DNA of 64,000 nucleotides, taken from assembly GCF_902859695.1 (NCBI RefSeq), contig NZ_CADIJL010000022.1, positions 1 through 64,000 on the forward strand, written 5' to 3'. Below, in pieces: positions 25,937 through 34,820 of this stretch. Position numbers and translations under genes: made by a program. Position 1 is the stretch's first letter. The number at the start of each line of letters is the position of its first letter. Source of the stretch: Achromobacter ruhlandii (GTDB taxonomy: Bacteria > Pseudomonadota > Gammaproteobacteria > Burkholderiales > Burkholderiaceae_B). The notes beneath the pieces are model-generated. The model worked only from the letters and a program-made list of their open reading frames with translations, was not told the origin of the DNA and did no database searches.

Positions 25937-26539
25937 ATGAACACCATCGTCTATTTGAATCACTGGACCGGCGACGGTCCCGCCGCGTTGACCGGCGGCG
26001 ATGCGCCACCGGCCATCGCCGAACCCCTGTACGCCCTGCATCGTCTGGAACTGGCGGCGGTACGGGCCCTGCTGGTGCCGGCCAATACCGACCAGCGCTA
26101 TCTGCTGTCGCAGCAGGCGCGGCTGGAGGCGTGGCTGCTGGCCGGTGGCACGATGGTGTTCAACGGCCACGTGGCCTATCCCTTCCTGCGCTGGCTGGCG
26201 CCGTTCGTGCCGGGCCCGGCGCGCGGCATCGATGGGCTGCGATTGCATCGGGGCGAGGCGCATCCGGTGTTCGACGGCGTCGACCCGGAACACCTGACCT
26301 TTCGCCGTGGCGTCGCCGGTTTCTATGCGCGCGGCGGCAACCCGCCGCCAGCGGGCGCGCGCGTGCTGCACACGCTGGGGCCGGACGCCATGCCGGTGGA
26401 TTGGGTGCTGGCGCTGCCCGGGGGCGGCCGCCTGCTGACGCACTCCGGCAATGACATGTGGATGTATGCGGGCAGCGCCGACAGCACCTGCCGCATCGTG
26501 CCGCAGCTGTTCGACTGGCTGCGCGGGGAGGCGGCATGA
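25937..26539 (+). CDS. Unknown protein, possible glutamine-amidotransferase-like fold (first of a pair)
   Basis: A 200-residue cytoplasmic protein with no signal peptide or membrane segment. I do not recognise a named family. Visible features recall ThuA/GATase-like folds: an N-terminal strand (NTIVYLNHW), a strand-turn segment LLVPANTDQRYL, then ARLEAWLLAGGTMVFNGHVA, HPVFDGVDPEHLTFRRGVAGF, and GGRLLTHSGNDMWMY near the end. No catalytic Cys nucleophile elbow is evident. It sits between the importer ATPase and a second protein of similar size and layout, coupled through ATGA. A role linked to the imported ligand is inferred only from context. Confidence 0.75.
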   Translation: MNTIVYLNHWTGDGPAALTGGDAPPAIAEPLYALHRLELAAVRALLVPANTDQRYLLSQQARLEAWLLAGGTMVFNGHVAYPFLRWLAPFVPGPARGIDGLRLHRGEAHPVFDGVDPEHLTFRRGVAGFYARGGNPPPAGARVLHTLGPDAMPVDWVLALPGGGRLLTHSGNDMWMYAGSADSTCRIVPQLFDWLRGEAA

Positions 26540-27186
26540 CCCGCGCCCGCCATGCCGACCCGACACCCGGCGCGCCGGTGATCGCCGCGCTGGATGCCGG
26601 CACGTATTACCACCACCGCACCTTCCGCACGCCGGAGCTGGCGGCGTACATCGACCGGGTGATCTACCTGCCGGAACTGGATGACGCCGCCCTGGAGGGC
26701 TGCGACGCCTTGATCGTGTCGTGCCGCATCAATCCCGAGCTGCTGGTGGCGCAGCGGGCGCGCCTGGCCCGCTTCCTGGCCGCCGGCAAGACGCTGGTGG
26801 CGATGGGCGAGACCGGCTCGCACCGCTGGCTGGATGGCGTGCGCTGGACCGATTGCGAAGTGAATTTCTGGTGGTGGAAGACGCCGGGGGCCGATCCCGG
26901 CCTGCGGCTGGCGGCGCCCGACCATTCGCTGTTTCGCTACCTGACGCTGGCCGACGTCACCTGGCACCAGCATGGCACCTATGCGCCGCCGCCCGGCGCG
27001 GTCTCGCTGGTCGACAAGGTCGGCGCCGGCTCGGTGCTGTACGAGGACCGGTGCAGCACCGCGGGCCGGCTGATCGTCACCTCGCTCGATCCGATGTACC
27101 ACCACGGCAGTTATTTCATGCCGGCCACCAGCCGCTTCCTGCGCGGCTTCCTGCCGTGGCTGAAAGATTCCACGCCCGCCGCCTGA
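26536..27186 (+). CDS. Unknown protein, possible glutamine-amidotransferase-like fold (second of a pair)
   Basis: A 216-residue soluble protein whose layout parallels the preceding one: VIAALDAGTYYHH, CDALIVSCRINPELL, RARLARFLAAGKTLVAMGET, then an aromatic- and His-rich region (NFWWWK, VTWHQHGTY, MYHHGSYFMPATSRF). The GKTLVAMGET element corresponds to GGTMVFNGHV of its neighbour, suggesting the two are distant paralogues. The His/Trp/Tyr richness could serve metal or heme handling, but that is a guess. It overlaps the previous gene by 4 bp (ATGA) and is followed by a hairpin, then the TonB receptors. Confidence 0.75.
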   Translation: MTRARHADPTPGAPVIAALDAGTYYHHRTFRTPELAAYIDRVIYLPELDDAALEGCDALIVSCRINPELLVAQRARLARFLAAGKTLVAMGETGSHRWLDGVRWTDCEVNFWWWKTPGADPGLRLAAPDHSLFRYLTLADVTWHQHGTYAPPPGAVSLVDKVGAGSVLYEDRCSTAGRLIVTSLDPMYHHGSYFMPATSRFLRGFLPWLKDSTPAA

Positions 27187-27225
27187 GGCGGCTTCCTTCC
27201 CGCCTCCGGGCTATTGCGTTTTTTT
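27186..27225 (+). terminator. Weak hairpin and T-run between the importer operon and the first receptor
   Basis: AGGCGG (27186-27191) pairs with CCGCCT (27200-27205), and a run of seven T residues (27219-27225) lies 13 bp further on, just before the receptor start codon. It may attenuate or terminate transcription entering the receptor gene. Confidence 0.35.
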
Positions 27226-27228
27226 CGT

Positions 27229-29397
27229 ATGACTCATTCCTTCCCGTCCTCGCCCTTCGTCCGCGCCATCCTGCTGGCCGCCGCCAGCCTCGGCGCGCCC
27301 GCCATGGCCGCCGAGACCGCCGCGCAGCTTCCCGCCATTCGCGTCACGGCCGAAGACGCCGCCGTCGACGACGGCCGCCTGCATGCCATTGGCGCCACGC
27401 CGCCGCCGGCGACGCTCGACCATACGGTCACGCAATCGGTGTCGGTGGTGGATCGCCAGGACCTCGACCGGCTCAGCGCCATCAGCACGCTGGAGCTGCT
27501 GGGCCGCATCCCGAACGCCACCATCAATCTGGGCGGCGGCATTGGCGGCACCCTGTTCCTGCGCGGCATGGACACGCTCGATATGCGGGTGCCCGTGTTC
27601 ATCGACGGCGATCGCTTTCGCGGCCGCAATAAATTGCAGTTCATGCTCATCAGTCCCACCGAGCTGGAAGCGGTCGAGGTGGTGCGGGGGCCTGATTCGG
27701 CGCGCTTTGGCAGCGATGGGCTGGGGGGCCTGATCAACTTCGTCACCAAGCGCGCCCATGGCAACCTGGAGCACGGGTTCACCGTGGATGGCGGCGAGGT
27801 GTCGACAACCTGGCAGAGCAATGGCAACGGCAGGCAGGCCAACGCGGCGCTGGAGGCGGCCGGCGATGGTTTTGACCTGCGCGTCTATGCGACCGGACGG
27901 CGCGCCGGCAACTTCCGCAGCGCCGAGGGCGAAGTGCCGAACAGTGATTTCCGCAGCGCGGGCGGCGGCATCGTGCTGGGCTACATGCCCGATGCGCGCC
28001 AGCGCGTCGAGATCAGCGGCCGCATGGCGCACGTCAACGAAGGCTGGGCCGGCACGGTGCCGCCCTATCCGCTGGCCACCACCCGCAGCAATCCCCTGAA
28101 CGTCAAGCAGGGAAGGCTGGCCTATCGGGGCGAGTTCGACGGCGCGATCAGCGAATTGCGCGCCAGCGTCTACGTCAACGAATTCGACACCACGCTGGTG
28201 GTGCACAACCAGGCCAATCCAAATCGCGTGCTGGATGTGCAGCGCCACGTGCCAGGGCCACTGGCCTACGGGGGAAGTCTCGCGGCAACGCTTCCGTGGG
28301 CCACTGTCGCCACCACGGTCGGCATGGATTTCATGCATGAAAACTGGCCCGGCCAGGGGCGGCGAACGCAGGTAACAGCGCGTCAGCCCGACGGCGGCAC
28401 GATCGTCAATCGCGGTGCTTGGGTTCCCAGCGGACCGGCCCGCTACCAGACCAATATCGGCGCATTCCTCAGCAATGAGTGGACCATTTCGCCGAAATGG
28501 ACGTTGACCGCCGGCGGTCGCCTGGATTGGTACCGTTCCGATGTCGACCTTGACCCCTTGCCGTCGCCCGATCTGCTGCCGGCGTTCCGCGCGGCGCGGA
28601 ACAACCAGCAGACCGCCACTACGGGTAGCCTGGGACTGTCGTACCGCGCCACCCAGGTGATCGAACTGCTGGGCAGCGTCGGCAATTCGTTCCGCATGCC
28701 GTGGATCTTCGACATGTTCGACGCCGGCTTCACGGGCGCCAGCTATTCCTTCCCCAATCCCCAGCTCAAACCCGAGCGCGGCACCAACGTCGATGTGGGG
28801 ACCCGCCTGCATTTCGAGGATGCCAGCGTTGGCGTGACCGCGTTCCGCAGCGATTTCCGTGACTTCATCGAGAACGTCAACACCCAGTACAACGGCCTGC
28901 CCGCCACGCAAAAGGCGAATGTGGGCAAGGTCCGGGTGCAGGGCCTGGAAAGCGACTGGCGCTGGCAAGTGACGCGCGCGCTCAACCTGTATGGCAGCGC
29001 GGGCTACCTGCATGCCACCAACCGCATCACCCACCGGCCGCTGCCCTCCATCGCCACGCTCAGCGGCCTGATGGGGGTGCAGTATGTCGGCCCGAATGAC
29101 GCCTATGCCTTCGGTGCCGAATTGCAGTGGGCCAAGGGGCAGGGCCGTTATGACGACCGCAAGGAATACCCGGCGGCCGGCTTTGGCGTGGTCAACCTGT
29201 CCGCGCAATTGCAGCTGGACCGGCTGGGCTTGCCGAAGGTGGGCAATACCCAGGCGGTGTTCAGCATCAACAACCTGTTCGACCGCGCGTATCGCACCGC
29301 CGCCACGGCGTCGAATGTCAATTACCCCATGACGGGCCTGAATCCGTTGCTGCAGCCGGGGCGCAGCGTCAATGTGACGTTGCGGACGCGGTTCTGA
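27229..29397 (+). CDS. TonB-dependent outer-membrane receptor (copy 1)
   Basis: A 722-residue receptor. It has a Sec signal ending near APAMAA-ETAAQ, a TonB-box-like AIRVTAED segment, and a plug domain (LRGMDTLDMRVPVFIDGDRF, EVVRGPDSARFGSDGLGGLI). The 22-strand barrel ends in aromatic RTRF. FRMPWIFDMF followed by NPQLKPERG resembles the FRAP/NPNL region of heme receptors, though FRAP reads FRMP. The gene follows the FecBCD-like importer and probably brings the same ligand across the outer membrane. It is a tandem paralogue of the next gene. Confidence 0.92.
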   Translation: MTHSFPSSPFVRAILLAAASLGAPAMAAETAAQLPAIRVTAEDAAVDDGRLHAIGATPPPATLDHTVTQSVSVVDRQDLDRLSAISTLELLGRIPNATINLGGGIGGTLFLRGMDTLDMRVPVFIDGDRFRGRNKLQFMLISPTELEAVEVVRGPDSARFGSDGLGGLINFVTKRAHGNLEHGFTVDGGEVSTTWQSNGNGRQANAALEAAGDGFDLRVYATGRRAGNFRSAEGEVPNSDFRSAGGGIVLGYMPDARQRVEISGRMAHVNEGWAGTVPPYPLATTRSNPLNVKQGRLAYRGEFDGAISELRASVYVNEFDTTLVVHNQANPNRVLDVQRHVPGPLAYGGSLAATLPWATVATTVGMDFMHENWPGQGRRTQVTARQPDGGTIVNRGAWVPSGPARYQTNIGAFLSNEWTISPKWTLTAGGRLDWYRSDVDLDPLPSPDLLPAFRAARNNQQTATTGSLGLSYRATQVIELLGSVGNSFRMPWIFDMFDAGFTGASYSFPNPQLKPERGTNVDVGTRLHFEDASVGVTAFRSDFRDFIENVNTQYNGLPATQKANVGKVRVQGLESDWRWQVTRALNLYGSAGYLHATNRITHRPLPSIATLSGLMGVQYVGPNDAYAFGAELQWAKGQGRYDDRKEYPAAGFGVVNLSAQLQLDRLGLPKVGNTQAVFSINNLFDRAYRTAATASNVNYPMTGLNPLLQPGRSVNVTLRTRF

Positions 29398-29401
29398 GCC
29401 T

Positions 29402-29431
29402 GGCGCGCGGGGCCCTGTTGCCCCGCGCGCC
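29402..29431 (+). terminator. Strong 12-bp hairpin terminator between the two receptors
   Basis: GGCGCGCGGGGC (29402-29413) and GCCCCGCGCGCC (29420-29431) are perfectly complementary with a 6-nt loop, 5 bp after the first receptor stop. CTTTC follows. Copy 2 therefore probably needs its own promoter. Confidence 0.7.
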
Positions 29432-29497
29432 GGCTTTCATCGCCGCCGCGCAAGGCGGTGTTTCTCCGGCCTTCGGGCTTTGCCTTTGCATTCCTGT

Positions 29498-31660
29498 ATG
29501 ACTCATCCCTTTCCGCCTTCGCCCTTCGTCCGCGCTTTCCTGCTCGCGGCCACCACACTTGGCGCGCCCGCCGTGGCCGCCGAACCCGCGCAGTTGCCGG
29601 CCATCCGCGTCACGGCCGGCGACGGCGCGGACGACGGCCGCCTGCACGCCATCGGCGCCGCGCCGCCGCCGGCGACGCTGGACCATGCGGTGACGCAATC
29701 GGTGTCGGTGGTCGACCGCCAGGACATCGACCGGCTCAGCCCCATCAGCACCCTGGAGCTATTGAGCCGGATTCCCAACGCCACCATCAACCACACGGGC
29801 GGCATTGCCGGCACGGTATTCCTGCGCGGCATGAATACCAATGACATGCGGGTGCCTGTCTTCATCGACGGCAATCGCTTCCGTGGCCGCAATACCCTGC
29901 AATTCATGCTGATCAGCCCGACCGAGCTGGAGCAGGTCGAGGTGGTGCGGGGGCCGGATTCGGCGCGCTTCGGCAGCGATGGGCTGGGCGGCCTGATCAA
30001 CTTCGTCACCCGGCGCGCCCACGGCAATCTGGATCATGCATTCCAGCTCAATGGCGGCGAGGTGTCGGCCTCGTGGCGCAGCAACGCCAACGCGCTGCAG
30101 GCCAACGCCGCGCTCGAAGCCGCCGGCGACGGCTTCGACCTGCGCGTGTATGCCACCGGCCGGCGCGCCAGCAATTTCCGCAGCGCCGCCGAAGAGGTGC
30201 CCAACAGCGGCTTTCGCGGCGCGGGCGGCGGCATCGTGCTGGGCTACATGCCGGATGCGCGCCAGCGCATCGAGATCAGTGGCCGCATGGCGCACGTGAA
30301 CGACGATGCCGCCGGCGCGGTGCCGCCGTATCCGCTGGCCAGCAGCCACCGCGATCCGCTGGCCGTCAAGCAGGGCAAGCTGGGCTATGCCGGCGAATTC
30401 GACGGCCTGGTCAGCGAGTTGCGGGCCAGCCTGTACGTCAACGAATTCGATACCACCCTGGCCGCCCACAACGAGGTCAATGCGGCCCGCGTGGTCGACG
30501 TGCGCCGGCACGTGATCGGGCCGCTGGTCTATGGCGGCAACCTCGCGGCGACCATACCCTGGGCAAGCGTCGCCACCACGGTCGGCATGGACTTCATGCA
30601 TGAAACCTGGCCGGGCCAGAAGCTGCGCACCTGGACGACGGTGCGCCAGCCCGACGGCGGCACCACCACCAACCGTGGCGACTGGATCCGCAACGGACCG
30701 TCCCGGTATCAGACCAACATTGGCCTGTTCCTGAGCAACGAATGGAATCCCGCGCCAAAATGGACGGTGAGCGCTGGCGGCCGCTTCGACTGGTACCGTT
30801 CCGACGTCGGCCTGAGCCCGTTGCCATCGCCCGATCTGCTGCCGGCCTTCCGGGCCGCGCAGAACAATCAGCAAACGGCGACTACCGGTAGCCTGGGCCT
30901 GTCATACCGGGCCACGGAGGTGATCGAATTGCTCGGCACCGTTGGCAATTCATTCCGCATGCCATGGATTTTCGACATGTTCGATGCCGGCTTCACGGGC
31001 ACCAGCTACACCTTTCCCAATCCCCAGCTCAAGCCTGAGCGCGGCGTTAACGTGGATGCCGGGACGCGCCTGCATTTCGACGATGCCACGGTTGGCCTGA
31101 CGGCATTCCGCAGCGACTTTCGCGATTTCATCGAAAGCGTCGACACGATGTATCTGGGGCTGCCGGCGACGCAGCGCGCGAACGTGGGCAAGGCGCGCGT
31201 GCAGGGATTCGAAAGCGACTGGCGCTGGCAAGTGACCCGTGCGCTCAACCTGTATGGCAGCGCCAGCTATCTGCACGCCACCAACCGGGTGACGAACCGG
31301 CCGTTGCCGTCCATCGCCGCGCTCAGCGGCTTGATGGGGGTGCAGTATGTGGGGCCGAACGAGGCCTACGCCCTGAGCGGGGAATTGCAGTGGGCCAAGG
31401 GGCAGAACCGCTACGACGAGCGCAAGGAATATCCCGCCGCCGGTTTCGGCGTGGTCAACCTGTACGCGCAACTCCAGCTGGATAAGCTCGGATTGCCGCG
31501 GGCCGGCAATACCCAGGCCGTGCTGGGCGTCAGCAATCTGTTCAACCGCGCCTACCGTAGCGCGGCCACGGCCTCGAACGTGAACTACGCCATGACGGAC
31601 CAGAATCCATTGCTGCAGCCGGGGCGCAGTTTCAACCTGACGCTGCGGACAAGGTTTTGA
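29498..31660 (+). CDS. TonB-dependent outer-membrane receptor (copy 2)
   Basis: A 720-residue paralogue of the preceding receptor with the same order of parts: signal ending near AVAA-EPAQ, AIRVTAGD, plug LRGMNTNDMRVPVFIDGNRF, barrel with FRMPWIFDMF and NPQLKPERG, and RTRF at the end. Differences from copy 1 are spread out, with clear changes in the plug (GMDTLD against GMNTND) and in extracellular segments such as NTQYNGLPA against DTMYLGLPA. The pair may differ in ligand range. The strong terminator upstream suggests separate control. Confidence 0.92.
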   Translation: MTHPFPPSPFVRAFLLAATTLGAPAVAAEPAQLPAIRVTAGDGADDGRLHAIGAAPPPATLDHAVTQSVSVVDRQDIDRLSPISTLELLSRIPNATINHTGGIAGTVFLRGMNTNDMRVPVFIDGNRFRGRNTLQFMLISPTELEQVEVVRGPDSARFGSDGLGGLINFVTRRAHGNLDHAFQLNGGEVSASWRSNANALQANAALEAAGDGFDLRVYATGRRASNFRSAAEEVPNSGFRGAGGGIVLGYMPDARQRIEISGRMAHVNDDAAGAVPPYPLASSHRDPLAVKQGKLGYAGEFDGLVSELRASLYVNEFDTTLAAHNEVNAARVVDVRRHVIGPLVYGGNLAATIPWASVATTVGMDFMHETWPGQKLRTWTTVRQPDGGTTTNRGDWIRNGPSRYQTNIGLFLSNEWNPAPKWTVSAGGRFDWYRSDVGLSPLPSPDLLPAFRAAQNNQQTATTGSLGLSYRATEVIELLGTVGNSFRMPWIFDMFDAGFTGTSYTFPNPQLKPERGVNVDAGTRLHFDDATVGLTAFRSDFRDFIESVDTMYLGLPATQRANVGKARVQGFESDWRWQVTRALNLYGSASYLHATNRVTNRPLPSIAALSGLMGVQYVGPNEAYALSGELQWAKGQNRYDERKEYPAAGFGVVNLYAQLQLDKLGLPRAGNTQAVLGVSNLFNRAYRSAATASNVNYAMTDQNPLLQPGRSFNLTLRTRF

Positions 31661-31670
31661 GGACCGCGCC

Positions 31671-31690
31671 GGCGGGAATTGAATCCCGCC
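31671..31690. terminator. Hairpin between convergent receptor and transporter genes
   Basis: GGCGGGA (31671-31677) pairs with TCCCGCC (31684-31690) with a 6-nt AT-rich loop, in the 54-bp gap between converging genes. Candidate bidirectional terminator without T-run. Confidence 0.5.
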
Positions 31691-31714
31691 GCGCCATGGC
31701 CGACCTATCGGACG

Positions 31715-33046
31715 CTACAGCGCCCGGCCTTGTGGCCGCGCACCCAATGCCCGCGTCCGCACGCGCGCCGCCTCGCGCTCCGGCGTGGGCAGGTAGATCG
31801 CGCACAGCAGGTTGGCGCCGGCAATGATGGCGAACATCAGCGCCATCGGCTGCCAGGTCAGGCCGAAGGTATGCGCCACCCACAGGCCCACCAGCGGCGT
31901 GGTGCCGCCGAAGATCGCGCCGCACAGCTGGAAGCTGAGCGAGATGCCGGTGTAGCGCATCTCCACCGGGAAGGCCAGCGGCAGGTAGGGCGCCAGCACC
32001 GCGTAGTAGGCGCCGATCAGGAAGATGGCGGTGAGGATGCCGATGGCGATGTTCTGGATGTCGCCGGTCAGGATCAGCATCATCATCGGCACGGCCCACA
32101 GCGTCGACAGCGCGGTGACCCAGATCAGGAAGCGGCGCTCGCCGACGCGGGTGGCGATGTACGAGGCGATCGGGAAGCTGATCAGCTCGACCACGCCGGC
32201 CCAGGTCACCACGTCCAGGATCTGGCTGCGCGTGATCTTCAGGTAGGTGGTGGTGTAGGTGATCATCAGGGTGGTGACGAAGTAGAACCCCGAGATGCCC
32301 AGCAGGCACAGGCCGATGCCCAGCAGCAGCGCGCGTTTGCGTTCGCGCAGCACCATGCTGATGGGAGCGGTGCTTTCCTTTTTCTTTTCCTTCAGGCGCG
32401 CTTCCAGTTCGGGACTTTCGTTGACGCCGCGGCGGATGACGAAGGCCACCAGCACCAGCACGCCGCTGATGATGAAGGGCAGGCGCCAGCCCCACGACAG
32501 GAAGTCCTCTTTGGGCAGGTCCGACACCAGGCGGAACACGCCGGTGGCCAGGATCAGGCCGATGGGGCTGCCGTACTGCGGCGCCGAGGCCAGGAAGGTG
32601 CGCCACTTGGGCGGCGCGTGTTCGGCCGCGATCAGCACCGCGCCGCCCCATTCGCCGCCCACCGCGATGCCTTGCACCAGCCGCAGCGCGACCAGCAGCA
32701 CCACGGCGGCCAGGCCGATCGAATGGTATGACGGCAGCAGGCCGATCAGCGTGGTGGCCACGCCCATCAGCAGCAGCGTGATGACCAGGCTCTGCTTGCG
32801 GCCGACGCGGTCGCCGAGATGGCCGAACAGCACCGCGCCCACCGGCCGCGCGAAAAAGCCGATGGCGAAGGTGCCGAGCGAGGCCAGCGTGCCCATGAAG
32901 GGATCGTTGGTGGCGAAGAACACGTCGCCGAACACCAGGGCGGCCGCCGTGGCATAACAGTAGAAGTCGTACCACTCGATCATGGTGCCGAAGAAAGCGG
33001 CGGCCGCCGCCCTGACCGGCTGTCTGCGGCCATTCTGGTCTTGCAT
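31715..33046 (-). CDS. MFS transporter, metabolite:H+ symporter (MHS) type
   Basis: A 443-residue major facilitator protein with twelve predicted membrane segments. The MFS signature loop is GHLGDRVGRKQSL between segments 2 and 3. FFGTMIEWYDFYCYATAAAL at the N-terminus and RLVQGIAVGGEWGGAVLIAAE are hallmarks of the MHS group, which imports carboxylates, proline/betaine and similar small acids. It starts after AGGGGAATTCC. It diverges from the MocR regulator over a 120-bp region holding a clear palindrome, so it is likely the uptake system for that regulon. Confidence 0.9.
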   Translation of the reverse strand: MQDQNGRRQPVRAAAAAFFGTMIEWYDFYCYATAAALVFGDVFFATNDPFMGTLASLGTFAIGFFARPVGAVLFGHLGDRVGRKQSLVITLLLMGVATTLIGLLPSYHSIGLAAVVLLVALRLVQGIAVGGEWGGAVLIAAEHAPPKWRTFLASAPQYGSPIGLILATGVFRLVSDLPKEDFLSWGWRLPFIISGVLVLVAFVIRRGVNESPELEARLKEKKKESTAPISMVLRERKRALLLGIGLCLLGISGFYFVTTLMITYTTTYLKITRSQILDVVTWAGVVELISFPIASYIATRVGERRFLIWVTALSTLWAVPMMMLILTGDIQNIAIGILTAIFLIGAYYAVLAPYLPLAFPVEMRYTGISLSFQLCGAIFGGTTPLVGLWVAHTFGLTWQPMALMFAIIAGANLLCAIYLPTPEREAARVRTRALGARPQGRAL

Positions 33047-33118
33047 GGAATTCCCCTTGTTTGTCGCGGCTTTCCACGGTGGCGCCGCATTGGATACGGC
33101 GTTGACGATAGCAACTAC

Positions 33119-33139
33119 TGGCTATATCTTGTATAGCCA
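33119..33139. promoter_or_regulatory. MocR operator/promoter: TGGCTATA-N5-TATAGCCA
   Basis: A perfect 8-bp inverted repeat with a 5-bp spacer, directly followed by CAATCCAATC (33140-33149). TTGACG at 33102-33107 with TATCTT 17 bp on gives a rightward promoter whose -10 lies inside the palindrome. ATAGCCA and CCAATC recur before the M20 deacylase gene, so this is probably the binding site of the adjacent MocR protein. Confidence 0.65.
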
Positions 33140-33166
33140 CAATCCAATCAGAGATAGGTCCACTTC

Positions 33167-34669
33167 ATGAAGGAAGTCCTGCTCGCCGACCTGCTTTCCG
33201 GCGCGCTCTCGCGCGAGTCGGCCGACCCGCTGCAAAAGCAGATCTACGACATCGTGCGGCGCGGGGTGCTGGACCACACGCTGGTGGCGGGGCAGCGCCT
33301 GCCGTCGTCACGCGTGCTGGCGCAGGAGCTGGGCATTTCACGCATCACGGTGACGCTGGCCTACGAGCGGCTGATCGCCGAGAACTACCTGAGCGCGCGC
33401 GGCGGCAGCGGCACCTTCGTCGAGAAGACCGTGGACCGGCCGCTGCTGCCGCCGGCCTCGCCCGAACACGTGCAGCGCCACGTGCCGGGCCTGTCCACGC
33501 GCGGCGAAGGCATCGCCGGCGGCGCGGCGGGGCTGGGCCAGCACACCGGCGCGTTCGTGCCGGGCGTGGCCGACGCCAGCCTGTTTCCGTTCCACCTGTG
33601 GCGCCGGCTGGTGTCGCGCCACCTGGGCAAGTCGAACCTGGCGCTGTCGGGCTACGCCAAGGACGGCGCGGGCTTCCTGCCGCTGCGCGAGGCCATCGCC
33701 AGCTATCTGCGGCTGGCGCGGGCCGTGGTGTGCGAGCCGGAGCAGGTCATCGTCACGGCGGGCACGCATCAGTCGATTGATCTGTGCGCCCGCATGCTGA
33801 CAGAGTGGGGCGACGCCGCACTGGTGGAAAGTCCCTGCCACTGGGCCTTTCCGCCGGTGCTGGCGGCGGCCGGCGTGCGCGCGCATGCCGCCGTGCTCGA
33901 TGACCAGGGCCTGGACCTGGCGGCCAGCAAGCTGCCGCGCCGGGCGCGGCTGTTGATCACGAGTCCGTCGCATCAGTACCCGACCGGCGTGGTGATGCCG
34001 CTGGCGCGGCGCCTGGAGCTGCTGCAGGCGGCGCGGGCGCGCGGCCTGTGGGTGCTGGAGGACGACTACGACAGCGAGTTCCGCTACGACGGCGCGCCGA
34101 TTCCGTCGCTGCAGGGCCTGGACGCCGACGGCCGCGTGATCTACCTGGGCACCTTCAGCAAGACCATGTTCGCCGGCCTGCGCATGAGCTACATGGTGGT
34201 GCCGCCGCAGGTGGCCGAGTCGTTCTCGCGGGCCTGCGCCAGCATCTATCGGCCGGGGCAGTTGCATCTGCAGGCGGCGCTGGCGGATTTCATGGCGGAC
34301 GGCCATTTCTCGCACAACATCAAGCGCATGCGCACCGAGTACGCGCAGCGCCAGATCGTGCTGCGCGACGCGCTGGCGGCGCGCGTCGGCGATCAGGTGC
34401 GGTTGTCGCAGGCGCGGGCCGGCCTGCATGTGTATGCGCGGCTCGACCGCAAGGTGTCGGCGCCGCGCCTGGCCGAGGCCGCCCGCGACGAGGGCATCGT
34501 GCTGGGGCAGCCGCATTACCTGCCGGATGCCGCCAGCGCGGCGTCGCCCGCGGTGGTGCTGGGATATGGCGGCGTGCCATGCGAGCGCATCGACGACGGG
34601 GTGGCGCGCTTTGCCCGGGCGCTGGGGCGGGCCGGGGAGAACCGGCCCGCGCGCCGGGCGCGTCGTTGA
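33167..34669 (+). CDS. MocR/PdxR-type transcriptional regulator (GntR helix-turn-helix plus aminotransferase domain)
   Basis: A 500-residue fusion. Residues about 20-90 form a GntR winged helix (GQRLPSSRVLAQELGISRIT, VTLAYERLIAENYL). From about 120 it is a type-I aminotransferase domain, with the PLP lysine in GTFSKTMFAGLRM (K332) and EDDYDSEFRYDG upstream. Such proteins sense PLP or a PLP-amine adduct and are often divergent from the genes they control. Here it faces the MFS gene, and a PLP enzyme operon follows in the opposite direction. The effector is likely an amino compound handled by that operon. Confidence 0.92.
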   Translation: MKEVLLADLLSGALSRESADPLQKQIYDIVRRGVLDHTLVAGQRLPSSRVLAQELGISRITVTLAYERLIAENYLSARGGSGTFVEKTVDRPLLPPASPEHVQRHVPGLSTRGEGIAGGAAGLGQHTGAFVPGVADASLFPFHLWRRLVSRHLGKSNLALSGYAKDGAGFLPLREAIASYLRLARAVVCEPEQVIVTAGTHQSIDLCARMLTEWGDAALVESPCHWAFPPVLAAAGVRAHAAVLDDQGLDLAASKLPRRARLLITSPSHQYPTGVVMPLARRLELLQAARARGLWVLEDDYDSEFRYDGAPIPSLQGLDADGRVIYLGTFSKTMFAGLRMSYMVVPPQVAESFSRACASIYRPGQLHLQAALADFMADGHFSHNIKRMRTEYAQRQIVLRDALAARVGDQVRLSQARAGLHVYARLDRKVSAPRLAEAARDEGIVLGQPHYLPDAASAASPAVVLGYGGVPCERIDDGVARFARALGRAGENRPARRARR

Positions 34670-34820
34670 GCCTTGTCGTTGCGTCCAGGCGGCCGGTCGC
34701 CGCGGTGACGCCCGATGATGCAACGCGGCAGCGAATCACGGGGTGGCCCGCCGCCTCCCGCGGCCCCCGTTGTGGTGACTGGAGCCAGCGTAGAGGACGC
34801 GCGCCGCGCCGTTCTGCCGC

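Larger units (their letters stand above)
27187..31660 (+). repeat. Tandem duplication of the TonB receptor gene with its leader
   Basis: The two receptor genes are alike by eye over their whole length. Similarity extends upstream: GGCGG at 27187 and at 29454, then CCTCCGGGCTATTGC against CCTTCGGGCTTTGCC, then GTATGACTCAT at both starts. The unit thus includes about 42-44 bp of leader. The copies are separated by a strong terminator, and divergence is spread through the gene, so the duplication is not recent. Confidence 0.8.
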
